From positions 8,462-72,461 of the forward strand of contig JAXMMT010000042.1 of the NCBI GenBank assembly GCA_034399355.1: a stretch of DNA of 64,000 nt. The letters are read 5' to 3'. The translations under genes were made by a program, and so were the position numbers. Source of the stretch: UBA2279 sp034399355 (GTDB taxonomy: Bacteria > Actinomycetota > Coriobacteriia > Anaerosomatales > Anaerosomataceae). The notes beneath the pieces are model-generated. The model saw nothing but the letters and a program-made list of their open reading frames with translations, was not told the DNA's origin and made no database searches. Positions 27,329 through 36,488 of this stretch are shown here, one piece after another (position 1 is the stretch's first letter; each line of letters opens with the position of its first letter).

Positions 27329-29305
27329 CTAGTCGCAGCCCTCGTCGGCTTCACCTGGCATAGTACCAGCATCCGCAGCCTTCACCCTGCGACGTATGAA
27401 GAGTAGCAGGGCGACGAGGACGAGCACGACTGCCACCATGGTGGTGAGGCGGTCGAGGTAGGACGCGCGCACAGTCACCGTCGTTTCCGCAACTAGCACA
27501 TCCCCTGCCATGACGCGCACTTCGAGCGTGTCCGACACCGCAGGTCCGAGGTCGACGGGAATCGTGAGGAAGTTGTCAGCTGGTTTCACGGAGACGATTG
27601 TCTCGGTCGTATGAGGCTCAAGCGCATCGGCACGGGTCTCAACGCGCAACATAAGGGGGCGTTCCGCAGTTGAGATGATCGTCAGGGGTACGTTGCCTGC
27701 CCGAGCGGCCAGTGTCACGTCGCGCATCTCGAGTCTGATGTTGCCGAACACGTCTTCTGCAAGGCGCGTCACGATTGCCGAGAATTCCCGTCCGCGGTCG
27801 GCGAAGGGGTAGCTGCCGTCGGGTCCGGCCCAACGGCAGCTTTCTGAGATAAGTACGGACGAAAGAGCCGCTGCGCTCTCGGGGTCTTCGGCGCCCCATG
27901 CCTCTACAAGGCCGAGCGCGTTGCGTCGTGCCTCGGCGACGTCGTCCCAGTAGCCTCTCGGTGCCCCGGACGGTGATGGCACCTCGTCCACCAGCGTGAC
28001 TGCGCCTGCGGGTTTCAGCTGTGCGGCTCGTGCTGTAGACACGGGTTCGAGCCATGCGACGCCGTCTACGATCGTCAACAGCCTTTGGACGTCGTCCACG
28101 TTGTGTTCCTGACCTGGTCCGATGTCGAGGGTAACCACGAGTGCGCCTGTCCGACCGTCGGCCATCGCCGCGTCGAAGAGATGGTCGTAGATCTCCTCGT
28201 CGGTGCCGGAAGAGACGAGACTTTTCAGCGCCGTATCGGTCACCAGCGTCACGACACCTGTTGCCGCTTCGCGGTAAACGCCGGGCGCCATGGTCTCGGG
28301 CGAGGACTCAGGAGAGCACAGCAGATACCCGTGGCCCGTCTCGGCGATGATCTTCGCGGCCTGGACCGAGACTACATGTCCGTTCAGGTCGGTGCCGGTG
28401 GACGGCTTCGCGTTGAGTACAGCTCTGTACACAGAGCGACCGAGCACATAGTGCCGGGTCAGGTCGTCGACAGCGCCGATGTCCTGGAGCCCACCCATGT
28501 CTGGCTCTGCGTACGGCACGTCGAGCAATTCGACGCGCCCGGTCTGCACCGCACGGGACAGGGCCTCGATCGTGGATGCGGACTGCCGGGAGACTTCGCT
28601 GTCTGCAAGGACTTCGACGATGCCCTCCGCGCCCAAGAGCTGGTAGCCCGACGCTGCACGCGACCACTCCTCAAGTAGCAACGGCGGCACGGCGACCGTG
28701 AGACTCTCGCTGCGTCCCGAGACCAGTGCGACCAAGGCGTCGGTCGCCGTGCGCTGCGTGTTATGTGTCGCAGGATCGAGTGCGAAGCGGCCGGACGGGT
28801 CAAGTGCGGGCGAGCAGGTGAGCCTTGCGACAACGGCAATCGGCAAGGGGCCGAGGCTCTTCTCGGCGACCAGCATACGTGACTCGACCAGCGTCGGTTC
28901 GGCGTCGGAGACAAGTACGCGGAGCTCCATCGGATAGCGCCCCGGGGTGGCCGAAAGGTCGGCGAGTTCTCGCTCAAATCCTACCGAGACACTGCCCGCT
29001 TCGACGTTGTGACGGACCTCGGTCTTCTGGTACATGAGCGCGCCGCTTGGACGCCATATGCGCACACGAACCTCGAAGTACTCCGCCGCCGCCGTGAGCT
29101 CGGTGTCGACCCCGAGCGTGAACGTGTCAGCGGGAGTCAGACTCGGTGCACCAAACCGCAACGAGACCTTCACGCGCTGCGGAATCGCGCTCTGCCCCGG
29201 CTCCGTGGGCTGCGCGCCGACCAAGACCGGGACACCGGTCATCAACGCGGCGGCCACGAGGATCGCGACCGTGCGACGCACGGAATGTTTGCCGAAGTGC
29301 TGCAC
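27329..29305 (-). CDS. Secreted, C-terminally anchored protein, DUF6049-like
   Basis: A 658-residue protein with a signal peptide (about 1-31, cleaved near VGAQP) and a C-terminal helix (about 615-637) followed by a basic cytoplasmic tail, so most of it is extracytoplasmic. The middle (VPYAEPDMGGL and surrounding) recalls the glycoside-hydrolase/deacetylase-like part of the actinobacterial DUF6049 family, flanked by beta-rich domains. I cannot assign an activity. It lies 37 bases before the PIN/TPR gene, divergent from lon. Confidence 0.6.
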   Translation of the reverse strand: MQHFGKHSVRRTVAILVAAALMTGVPVLVGAQPTEPGQSAIPQRVKVSLRFGAPSLTPADTFTLGVDTELTAAAEYFEVRVRIWRPSGALMYQKTEVRHNVEAGSVSVGFERELADLSATPGRYPMELRVLVSDAEPTLVESRMLVAEKSLGPLPIAVVARLTCSPALDPSGRFALDPATHNTQRTATDALVALVSGRSESLTVAVPPLLLEEWSRAASGYQLLGAEGIVEVLADSEVSRQSASTIEALSRAVQTGRVELLDVPYAEPDMGGLQDIGAVDDLTRHYVLGRSVYRAVLNAKPSTGTDLNGHVVSVQAAKIIAETGHGYLLCSPESSPETMAPGVYREAATGVVTLVTDTALKSLVSSGTDEEIYDHLFDAAMADGRTGALVVTLDIGPGQEHNVDDVQRLLTIVDGVAWLEPVSTARAAQLKPAGAVTLVDEVPSPSGAPRGYWDDVAEARRNALGLVEAWGAEDPESAAALSSVLISESCRWAGPDGSYPFADRGREFSAIVTRLAEDVFGNIRLEMRDVTLAARAGNVPLTIISTAERPLMLRVETRADALEPHTTETIVSVKPADNFLTIPVDLGPAVSDTLEVRVMAGDVLVAETTVTVRASYLDRLTTMVAVVLVLVALLLFIRRRVKAADAGTMPGEADEGCD

Positions 29306-29432
29306 ACGTCACCATTCGAGTAGATGCGGCCACCAGACCGCGTGCTGAGCAGGTATCGCAGTGTACGATAGAGAAGTACTGGGGACAGATTATCTCACGA
29401 TACTGGCGAGCCGACGAAAGGACGTTGACCTG

Positions 29433-31781
29433 ATGTCGACGCGGGACACACTGACGATGATTCCAGAGATCCTGCCGCTCATACCCTTGCGGGACCTGAT
29501 TATCTTCCCGAATCTCGTGGTGCCGCTTTTTGTCGGCCGCGAACGTTCGATCAACGCGCTCGAAGAGGTGATGCGCAACGACCACCTGGTGGCACTTGTC
29601 ACGCAGAAGGCGGCCGAGCTGCAGGACCCGGGTCCTGACGACATCTACGATGTGGGCTGCGTGGTCAGCATCCTGCAGGAGCTCAAGCTTCCCGACGGCA
29701 CCGCGAAGGCGCTTGTGGAGGGTCGGCAGCGTTTCCGGATCCTCGAGTATCTGCAGTCCGACCCGTACTTCAGCGTCCGTATCGAACTTATCGATGAACC
29801 TGCTGAGGCAGATGTCGAAACGCAGGCTCTCATGCGTGCGCTCGTGAGTGACTTCGGGCGCGCGTCCGAGCTGGGCAAGCCCGTCCCACAGGAGGTGCTC
29901 GTGGCGGCGGCAGGGATCGAGGAGCCGGGACGACTCGCCGACTTCGTGGCCTTCCACCTGAGCCTGAAGGTCGAGGAGAAGCAAGAGATCTTGGAGGCGA
30001 CCGACCCTAAGATCCGCCTCAGCAGGACCGCTGGTTTCCTGCGCAAAGAGCTTGAGATCCTCGAGCTCGGGAGCAAGATCCAGAGCCGCGTCAAGGAGCA
30101 GATGTCCAAAACACAGCGAGAGTACTTTCTTCGTGAGCAGCTCAAGGCGATCCAACAGGAGCTCGGCCAGTACGATGAGGTCCAGGCCGAGATGGACGAG
30201 TACCGCGAGAAAATCGCGGCTGCCAAGATGCCCGAAGGGGTCGAGGAGAAGACGCTCAAGGAGCTCGGGCGACTTGAGAAGATGCCGCAGGCTGCTGCCG
30301 AGACAAGCGTGATCCGGACCTACCTCGATTGGCTTATCGGATTACCGTGGCAGATCGAGGACAGGGAGAAGCTGGACCTCGTCACCGCCAAGGAGATTCT
30401 CGACGAGGACCACTATGGCCTTGAGACCGTGAAGGAACGCGTGCTCGAGTATCTGGCGGTACACAAGCTCACCGACCACATGCGTGGCCCGATACTCTGC
30501 TTCGTCGGACCTCCCGGCACCGGCAAGACGTCTATTGGTAAGTCGATTGCTCGCTCGCTCGGTCGCAAGTTCATCCGCATATCGCTCGGCGGTGTTCGCG
30601 ATGAGGCCGAGATACGCGGCCATCGCCGTACGTACGTGGGTGCGCTGCCCGGGCGCATCATTCAATCGATATCGCAGGCGGGGACGAAGAATCCCGTCTT
30701 CATGATGGACGAGGTCGACAAGGTGGGCGCCGACTTCAGGGGAGACCCGACCTCCGCGCTGCTCGAGGTACTCGATCCCGAACAGAACAACTCGTTCCAG
30801 GACCACTACCTCGAGGCCCCGTTCGACCTCTCCAACGTCATGTTCATCACGACGGCGAACTTACTCGACACCATCCCGCCTGCGCTGCGCGACCGCATGG
30901 AGATCATTCACTTCCCGGGCTACACCGAAGACGAGAAGGTACACATCGCAGAGCAGTATCTCCTGCCCAAGCAACTCGACGGGCACGGACTTTCCCTGAG
31001 TAAGCTTCTCATCGACGAAGGCGCGCTGCGTGAGATCGTCCGCCGCTATACGCGCGAGGCTGGTGTACGCGGCCTGGAGCGCTCGATAGCGGCTATCTGC
31101 CGCCAGGTCGCCCGCAAGGTCGTAGAGGGGAAGAAGGGTAAGACCTCGGTCACCGTGAGAACGGTGCACAAATACCTTGGCCCGCCCAGGTTCTCCTTCG
31201 GTCTGGCCGAGAAGAAGGACGAGGTCGGCGTCTCTACCGGCCTTGTCTGGACCGAGGCTGGCGGCGACGTGATCTTCATCGAAGCTACGGTCATGAAGGG
31301 CAAGGGCTCACTGATACTCACCGGTCAACTCGGTGATGTCATGCGCGAGTCCGCACAGGCGGCAGTGAGCTACATCCGGGCGAAAGCAAGTGAGCTCGGC
31401 ATCGATCCCGACTTCAACGACAAGCTCGATGTGCACATCCATGTGCCTGCTGCTGCCATTCCGAAAGACGGGCCGTCCGCAGGCATCACGATGGCCACGG
31501 CGCTCGCCTCGGCCCTAACCGGCAGGAAAGTGCGTCGCCACATCGCGATGACCGGCGAGATCATACTGCGCGGTCGTGTCTTGCCGATTGGCGGGCTCAA
31601 GGAGAAGCTGCTGGCAGCGCATCGCGCAGGCATCAAGACGGTTCTGATCCCGAAAGAAAACGTGCGCGATCTCGAACTGGTTCCCGACCACATCCGGGAG
31701 GAGATGGAGATCGTGCCTGTCGAGTCGATGGACGATGTCTTGAAGCGTGCGCTCGCAGACGGTCCCAAGAAAGCGACATAG
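29433..31781 (+). CDS. lon: ATP-dependent protease Lon
   Basis: A 782-residue cytoplasmic AAA+ serine protease. N-terminal LON domain (LPLIPLRDLIIFPNL), Walker A GPPGTGKT at 359-366, and a C-terminal protease domain with the Ser-Lys dyad: Ser682 in DGPSAG and Lys725 in GGLKEK. GAAAGGA 10 bases upstream supports ATG 29433, though the frame is open from 29361. In several Actinobacteria lon belongs to the HspR heat-shock regulon, but I see no convincing operator here. Confidence 0.96.
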   Translation: MSTRDTLTMIPEILPLIPLRDLIIFPNLVVPLFVGRERSINALEEVMRNDHLVALVTQKAAELQDPGPDDIYDVGCVVSILQELKLPDGTAKALVEGRQRFRILEYLQSDPYFSVRIELIDEPAEADVETQALMRALVSDFGRASELGKPVPQEVLVAAAGIEEPGRLADFVAFHLSLKVEEKQEILEATDPKIRLSRTAGFLRKELEILELGSKIQSRVKEQMSKTQREYFLREQLKAIQQELGQYDEVQAEMDEYREKIAAAKMPEGVEEKTLKELGRLEKMPQAAAETSVIRTYLDWLIGLPWQIEDREKLDLVTAKEILDEDHYGLETVKERVLEYLAVHKLTDHMRGPILCFVGPPGTGKTSIGKSIARSLGRKFIRISLGGVRDEAEIRGHRRTYVGALPGRIIQSISQAGTKNPVFMMDEVDKVGADFRGDPTSALLEVLDPEQNNSFQDHYLEAPFDLSNVMFITTANLLDTIPPALRDRMEIIHFPGYTEDEKVHIAEQYLLPKQLDGHGLSLSKLLIDEGALREIVRRYTREAGVRGLERSIAAICRQVARKVVEGKKGKTSVTVRTVHKYLGPPRFSFGLAEKKDEVGVSTGLVWTEAGGDVIFIEATVMKGKGSLILTGQLGDVMRESAQAAVSYIRAKASELGIDPDFNDKLDVHIHVPAAAIPKDGPSAGITMATALASALTGRKVRRHIAMTGEIILRGRVLPIGGLKEKLLAAHRAGIKTVLIPKENVRDLELVPDHIREEMEIVPVESMDDVLKRALADGPKKAT

Positions 31782-31799
31782 CGCACCCGGGCTCACGGT

Positions 31800-32027
31800 T
31801 TGTCTGGTGATACCATCGACCTGTACTCGCCGTACCGGCTGTATCGTTATGAGGTGGAGGAGTCGGTTGAGGTGACGCCAGACCGTTCCGACGTTCTCAA
31901 TGATGTCGGGTACCCGCGTCTGGGTCTCTCGGCATGTCACCCGCCCTACAGCGCGCGGTACCGCCTCGTTGTCCTTGCTAGACTCATCGAGGTGCGGCGC
32001 CTGACCGAGACACCCGAAGTGCCCTAG
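31800..32027 (+). pseudogene. C-terminal remnant of a class E-type sortase
   Basis: This 75-codon frame encodes only the last strands of a sortase: GDTIDLYSPYRLYRYEV resembles the loop after the catalytic His, and LSACHPPYSARYRLVV carries the catalytic Cys and Arg in the pattern of class E sortases (TTCHPxxSAxxRLVV). The catalytic-His half and the membrane anchor are missing, because the stop codon of lon is only 18 bases upstream in the same frame. It is most simply a decayed or recombined gene fragment. A functional short protein is less likely. Confidence 0.55.
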
Positions 32028-32035
32028 GAGGATTC

Positions 32036-32977
32036 ATGCGCATACTCGTGACCGGTGGGGCCGGATTCATCGGCTCGAACCTGGTGTTCAGTCTGCTCAG
32101 CGGCGGGCACGAACTGGGGGTCATCGATGACCTCTCCGTCGGCTCGATGGCGAACCTGCATCCCGCGGCGTGGTTCCGGCGGCTCGACATCACCGATCCC
32201 GCGCTGCATGACGCGGTCGCGGAGTTCAGGCCCGAGGTGGTCATCCATCTTGCCGCGCAGGCCAGCGTGACGGTGTCGCAGCGGGATCCGGAGCGCGACC
32301 GTCTGGTGAACGTCGAAGGTACGCGAGCCGTTGCGCGTGCGGCCGCCGCTGCGGGGGTCCGCAGAGTGCTGTCGGCGTCTTCGGCAGCAGTCTACGGTGT
32401 GCCGGTCTCGGTCCCGATAGGGGAGGCCGATCCCAAGGCGCCGGAGAACCCCTACGGGCGCTCCAAGCTCGCGGCCGAGCAGGCACTCGCCGACGAACTG
32501 CGCCCGGCGGGCGTTGATTTTGCGTCACTTCGCTTCTCGAACGTCTATGGTCCCCGGCAGGACTGGCGCGGCGAGGGCGGCGTGGTGGCGATCTTCTGCG
32601 GCCGCATGGTGTCGGGTGAAGCCCCGGTGGTCTATGGCGACGGAACCCAGACGCGAGACTTCATCTACGTCGGTGACGTCGTTTTCGCGCTGCTGGAGGC
32701 GGCCGAGACGGATGCGACGCTCGCCCTGCCGGGCGACGATGGTCCGGCCTACAACATCTCGACAGGGGACGAGACGTCGGTCGAGATGCTCGTGCAGCAC
32801 CTTCGCTCCCCGATGGGGTACTTCGGCTCAGTGGAGCATGCTCCGGCGCGTGAGGGCGATGTCGCGCGAAGCGCGCTCGGTCCGCAGAAGGCCGCCGAGG
32901 TGTTCGGCTGGCATTCACGGGTCTCCCTCGAAGCGGGCCTTACCCGCACCGCTGCGTGGTTCACACGGCCGCGATGA
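32036..32977 (+). CDS. NAD-dependent sugar epimerase/dehydratase
   Basis: A 313-residue extended short-chain dehydrogenase of the UDP-glucose 4-epimerase-like group. It has the NAD-binding GGAGFIG (7-13) and catalytic Tyr140/Lys144 in PYGRSK. Family members epimerise or dehydrate nucleotide sugars for surface polysaccharides; the exact substrate is open. AGGAGG lies 5 bases before the ATG, and the stop overlaps the next gene (ATGA). Confidence 0.87.
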   Translation: MRILVTGGAGFIGSNLVFSLLSGGHELGVIDDLSVGSMANLHPAAWFRRLDITDPALHDAVAEFRPEVVIHLAAQASVTVSQRDPERDRLVNVEGTRAVARAAAAAGVRRVLSASSAAVYGVPVSVPIGEADPKAPENPYGRSKLAAEQALADELRPAGVDFASLRFSNVYGPRQDWRGEGGVVAIFCGRMVSGEAPVVYGDGTQTRDFIYVGDVVFALLEAAETDATLALPGDDGPAYNISTGDETSVEMLVQHLRSPMGYFGSVEHAPAREGDVARSALGPQKAAEVFGWHSRVSLEAGLTRTAAWFTRPR

Positions 32978-33486
32978 GCACTTCGCCGGACACGTTTCTT
33001 GCGGGTGTGGTTTCACGCAAGGCGGCCGCGGAACTGGACGCCGCGCTGCCGGCAGGCGAGGTCGTGCTTGCAGGGTCAGCACCCGCCGATGTCTTTCTTG
33101 TGAAGGGGGTCGCGAGTCCCGCTGACCTCTCGCAGGGTACAGCTCTGGCAGGTGCCGATGGCGAGGCTGCGCGCAAGGCCCTGGCCGCGCTTGGTTGGGA
33201 CGTGTCGGTCTTTGCGCTGTGTGTGCGCCAGGGCGAGCAGGCGCTTGAGTCAGAGTCGCTGGCCCTGGCTATGGAAGCGGTTGACCCGGACCTCGTTGTT
33301 GCACTGGACGACGTAGCTGCCGCCGATGTTGCCGAGGCGCTCGGGATTGCGTCGCTGCACTTCGGCGATCCCGTGCGTGTAGCGGGCAGGTTAGTCCTCG
33401 CTGTCGACGGCCTCGAGGCCTCTTTGTCTGACGATGCTCGCAAGCGGCGTGTATGGGCTCAGCTCAAGAGCGTGCAACGCGACTAG
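32974..33486 (+). CDS. Hypothetical protein, distantly uracil-DNA-glycosylase-like
   Basis: A 170-residue cytoplasmic protein translated in a 4-base overlap with the epimerase. Segments such as ALAALGWDVSVFALCV, MEAVDPDLVVALDD and DDARKRRVWAQLK follow, in order, the pattern of family 4 uracil-DNA glycosylases (ligand loop, central strand, C-terminal helix). The FeS cysteines and catalytic motif of true enzymes are absent. If the relation is real, it is a shortened, inactive derivative. I cannot assign a role. Confidence 0.5.
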   Translation: MSTSPDTFLAGVVSRKAAAELDAALPAGEVVLAGSAPADVFLVKGVASPADLSQGTALAGADGEAARKALAALGWDVSVFALCVRQGEQALESESLALAMEAVDPDLVVALDDVAAADVAEALGIASLHFGDPVRVAGRLVLAVDGLEASLSDDARKRRVWAQLKSVQRD

Positions 33487-33549
33487 GAAGACTGGACACG
33501 CAGCGAGGCGCCCCGGAGAACGCTTCGCCGACGTCTCGCCTGTGACGGA

Positions 33550-33738
33550 CTAGTCTTCCTCGATTTCTTCGATGGCGCCCATCGGGCACTCCTCTATGCA
33601 CGTGGCACAGCTGGTGCAGGCGTCATCATTCTCAGGGCTGGCCACGTCATCGACGAGTTCCAAAACGCCCTCGGGGCAGGCGTCTACGCAGATGCCGCAG
33701 CCCGAGCACTCGTCTTTGTTGATGATGGGTCGGGGCAT
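33550..33738 (-). CDS. 2x[4Fe-4S] ferredoxin
   Basis: A 62-residue electron carrier with two complete cluster motifs (Cys11/14/17/21 and Cys41/44/47/51) and an acidic C terminus. ATG 33738 is preceded by AAGGAGAG. Low-potential ferredoxins of this size serve hydrogenases and oxidoreductases in anaerobes. It is monocistronic, convergent with the UDG-like gene and divergent from dnaK. Confidence 0.93.
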   Translation of the reverse strand: MPRPIINKDECSGCGICVDACPEGVLELVDDVASPENDDACTSCATCIEECPMGAIEEIEED

Positions 33739-33894
33739 GTAACTCTCCTTGTTCTCATCGACCGGCCGCATGGGCTTCCGGAGGTCAGTTTTGCACGTAC
33801 CATACCGAAGGCGCCGAAGACTGTAAAGTAGGTATTCTGCACGCGGGTGAAGTCGGGCGACACTTTGGTGTATTGAGCGAGCGTGTTCAGGAAA

Positions 33895-33915
33895 CTTGAC
33901 ATGCGCACACTCAGA
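33895..33915 (+). promoter_or_regulatory. HspR operator (HAIR-like inverted repeat)
   Basis: CTTGACA, 7 bases, then ACTCAGA matches the HAIR consensus CTTGAGT-N7-ACTCAAG at 5 of 7 positions in each arm with the correct spacing. It covers the -35 element of the dnaK promoter, so HspR bound here would block RNA polymerase. The hspR gene is the fourth gene of the same operon. Confidence 0.7.
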
Positions 33916-33924
33916 TTTTAGACT
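33896..33924 (+). promoter_or_regulatory. dnaK operon promoter
   Basis: A perfect -35 element TTGACA (33896-33901) and a -10 element TAGACT (33919-33924, 4 of 6) are separated by 17 bases. This is the best sigma70-type promoter noticed in the window and it overlaps the HspR operator. Confidence 0.75.
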
Positions 33925-34039
33925 GGTCGTCAGTCGGGCGTTACACCACCCCCCTCACCAAGGCGTGCGCCCGGCTCAACCCTGTTGAAAGTGCCGAGCG
34001 CGCGCGTTGCGTGAGGCCTCTGGAAGGAGAGTACTGACT

Positions 34040-35929
34040 ATGGGCAAGATCATCGGAATCGACCTGGGCACGACTAACTCGGCGGTCGCCGTCCTGGAGG
34101 GTGGCGAGCCGACTATTATCGTCAACGCCGAAGGCGACCGGACTACGCCGTCAGTCGTGGCGTTCCGTAAAGATGGAGAGCGCATCGTCGGCAAGTCGGC
34201 GAAGAACCAGGCCATCACCAACCCCGAGAACACCATCAAGTCGATCAAGCGCTTCATCGGTCGTCGCTTCGAAGAGACCAAGTCCGAGCGCGGTACCATC
34301 GCGTACAAGGCTGTCAAGGGCAAGGACGGCCGGGCGGTCGTCGAGATCGAGGGCAAGAACTACACGCCCGAGGAAATCTCGGCAATGGTGCTGCAGAAAC
34401 TGAAGGCGGACGCCGAGGCGTATCTCGGCGAGACCGTCACGGATGCCGTCATCACGGTTCCCGCGTACTTCAACGACATGCAACGTCAGGCCACCAAAGA
34501 CGCCGGCAAGATCGCCGGCCTCGAGGTCAAGCGCATCATCAACGAGCCGACCGCCGCTGCGCTTGCCTACGGTCTCGACAAAGGTCACCATGACCAGACC
34601 ATCCTTGTCTTCGACCTCGGCGGCGGCACCTTCGACGTCTCGGTTCTTGAGATCGGCGAGGGCGTCTTCGAGGTGAAGTCCACCAACGGCGACAACCACC
34701 TCGGCGGCGATGACTGGGACCAGCGGGTCATCGACTGGCTGGCCGACAAGTTCAAAGCTGACCACGGAATCGACCTGCGCGTAGACAAGATGGCGCTGCA
34801 GCGCCTGAAGGAAGCCGCTGAGAAGGCCAAGATGGAACTCAGCTCGATGCAGACGACCCAGATCAATCTGCCGTTCGTTACAGCCGATGCGTCGGGCCCC
34901 AAGCATCTCGACTACCAGATGACACGCGCCGACTTCCAGAAGGTCACGGCCGATCTACTCGACCGCTGCAAGAAGCCGGTGGAGCAGGCGATCAAGGATG
35001 CTGGCATCAAGGCGTCTGAGATCAGCGAGGTCATCCTTGTCGGTGGTTCGACCCGTATGCCGGCTGTTCAGGAGATGGTCAAGTCCATCACGGGCAAGGA
35101 GCCGCACAAGGGCGTGAACCCGGATGAGGTCGTCGCGATTGGCGCGGCCATCCAGGGTGGCGTTCTCGGCGGAGACGTTAAGGACATCCTGCTGCTGGAC
35201 GTGACGCCGCTTGCTCTCGGCGTCGAGACGATGGGTGGCATCATGACCAAGCTCATCGCGCGCAACACGACCATCCCGACCCACAAGTCAGAGACCTTCA
35301 CGACAGCGGCCGACGGCCAGACCTCGGTGGAGATCCACGTCCTGCAGGGCGAGCGCGAGATGGCCAGCTACAACAAGACGCTGGGCAAGTTCCACCTGAT
35401 GAACATCCCGCCGGCGCCCCGCGGTGTCCCGCAGGTCGAGGTCGCGTTCGACATCGACGCGAACGGCATCGTGAACGTCTCGGCCAAGGACATGGGCACC
35501 GGGCAGGAGCAGAAGATCACGATCAGCGGCTCCACGGCGCTGTCCGATGAGGAAGTCGATCGCATGGTGACCGATGCTGAGTCGCACGCCGAGGAGGACC
35601 GTCGCAAGAAGGATGAGGCCGAAGTCCGCAACACGGCAGACTCCCTTGTCTACGGTACCGAGAAGACGATCGCCGATCTTGGCGACAAGGTGCCCGAGGA
35701 AACGAAGGCGGCATGCGAAAGCGGTATCGAGGCCGTGAAGAAAACGCTCGAGGGTGACGACATCGACGAGATCCGCTCGGCCAGCGAGCAGTTGCAGCAG
35801 GCCAGCTACAAGCTCGCCGAGATCGTCTACTCCGACGCGCAGGCGGCCGCTTCGGCTGAAGAGCCTGCTGCTGATGGCGAGGACGAGGTCGTCGAGGCCG
35901 ACTACGAGGTCGTCGACGAGGAGCAGTAG
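34040..35929 (+). CDS. dnaK: Hsp70 chaperone DnaK
   Basis: ATP-dependent chaperone, 629 residues. The ATPase domain shows IGIDLGTTNS at the N terminus, IINEPTAAALAYG and VFDLGGGTFDVS; the substrate-binding domain and a helical lid with acidic tail (ending EEQ) follow. ATG 34040 has AAGGAG upstream and starts the conserved sequence exactly. It is first gene of dnaK-grpE-dnaJ-hspR-clpB. Confidence 0.98.
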   Translation: MGKIIGIDLGTTNSAVAVLEGGEPTIIVNAEGDRTTPSVVAFRKDGERIVGKSAKNQAITNPENTIKSIKRFIGRRFEETKSERGTIAYKAVKGKDGRAVVEIEGKNYTPEEISAMVLQKLKADAEAYLGETVTDAVITVPAYFNDMQRQATKDAGKIAGLEVKRIINEPTAAALAYGLDKGHHDQTILVFDLGGGTFDVSVLEIGEGVFEVKSTNGDNHLGGDDWDQRVIDWLADKFKADHGIDLRVDKMALQRLKEAAEKAKMELSSMQTTQINLPFVTADASGPKHLDYQMTRADFQKVTADLLDRCKKPVEQAIKDAGIKASEISEVILVGGSTRMPAVQEMVKSITGKEPHKGVNPDEVVAIGAAIQGGVLGGDVKDILLLDVTPLALGVETMGGIMTKLIARNTTIPTHKSETFTTAADGQTSVEIHVLQGEREMASYNKTLGKFHLMNIPPAPRGVPQVEVAFDIDANGIVNVSAKDMGTGQEQKITISGSTALSDEEVDRMVTDAESHAEEDRRKKDEAEVRNTADSLVYGTEKTIADLGDKVPEETKAACESGIEAVKKTLEGDDIDEIRSASEQLQQASYKLAEIVYSDAQAAASAEEPAADGEDEVVEADYEVVDEEQ

Positions 35930-35931
35930 CG

Positions 35932-36486
35932 ATGAGCAAGCGCGACGACGATCAGATCGACCCGGAACTCGAGAGCGATCTTGGCGCCGAGTTCGACCTG
36001 CGCGGCGACCGGCTTCAGCAGGAGTTGGCAGCCGCGCAGGAGGACGCGGCGACGCACCTGGAGGCTGCCCAGCGCGTACAGGCGGAGTTCGAGAACTTCC
36101 GCAAGCGGAACCTGCGCGATATGGAGGAGATTCGCAAGCGCGCTGGCCAGCGCATCATCGAAGAGTTGCTGCCGATTTTAGACAACCTCGAGCGTGCCAT
36201 CGATCACACGGTGGCCGGCGGCGACCTTGAGCACTTGCTGAAGGGCGTTGAGATGGTGTACCAGCAGGTCACGGACGTGTTTGGCAAGGAGGGCGTCGAG
36301 ATGGTCGACCCTTTCGGCGAACTCTTTGACCCAAGCATCCATCAGGCGGTCGGTCAGCGTGAGGACGTCGAGGTGCCTGAGGGTACCGTCGTGGATGTCT
36401 TCCAGAAGGGCTACCTCCTGGGTGGCCGTGTCGTGCGGCCTGCGGCGGTCGTCGTGAGTGCCGGAGGGCCAGCCCCTAAGGAGTAG
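35932..36486 (+). CDS. grpE: Nucleotide exchange factor GrpE
   Basis: A 184-residue DnaK cochaperone. It has a charged N-terminal coiled-coil helix (about 20-70), the ENFRKR signature and a C-terminal beta domain with GTVVDVFQKGYLLGGRVVRPA (partly quoted: VFQKGYLL, RVVRPA). It starts 2 bases after the dnaK stop. Confidence 0.96.
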   Translation: MSKRDDDQIDPELESDLGAEFDLRGDRLQQELAAAQEDAATHLEAAQRVQAEFENFRKRNLRDMEEIRKRAGQRIIEELLPILDNLERAIDHTVAGGDLEHLLKGVEMVYQQVTDVFGKEGVEMVDPFGELFDPSIHQAVGQREDVEVPEGTVVDVFQKGYLLGGRVVRPAAVVVSAGGPAPKE

Positions 36487-36488
36487 CG

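Larger units (their letters stand above)
33739..34039. other. Divergent intergenic region ferredoxin / dnaK
   Basis: These 301 bases contain no gene. They hold the ferredoxin ribosome site on the left, the dnaK promoter with HspR-type operator at 33895-33924, about 109 bases of dnaK leader and the dnaK ribosome site AAGGAG at 34024-34029. I see no other structure. Confidence 0.7.

Noticed and set aside
29361..29432. Longer Lon with GTG start at 29361
   Set aside because: Lon similarity begins near MSTRD/IPLRD and the ribosome site is placed for 29433.
33866..33890. Second HAIR-like repeat just upstream of the dnaK operator
   Set aside because: ATTGAGC and GTTCAGG match the arms poorly and the spacing is 6 instead of 7.
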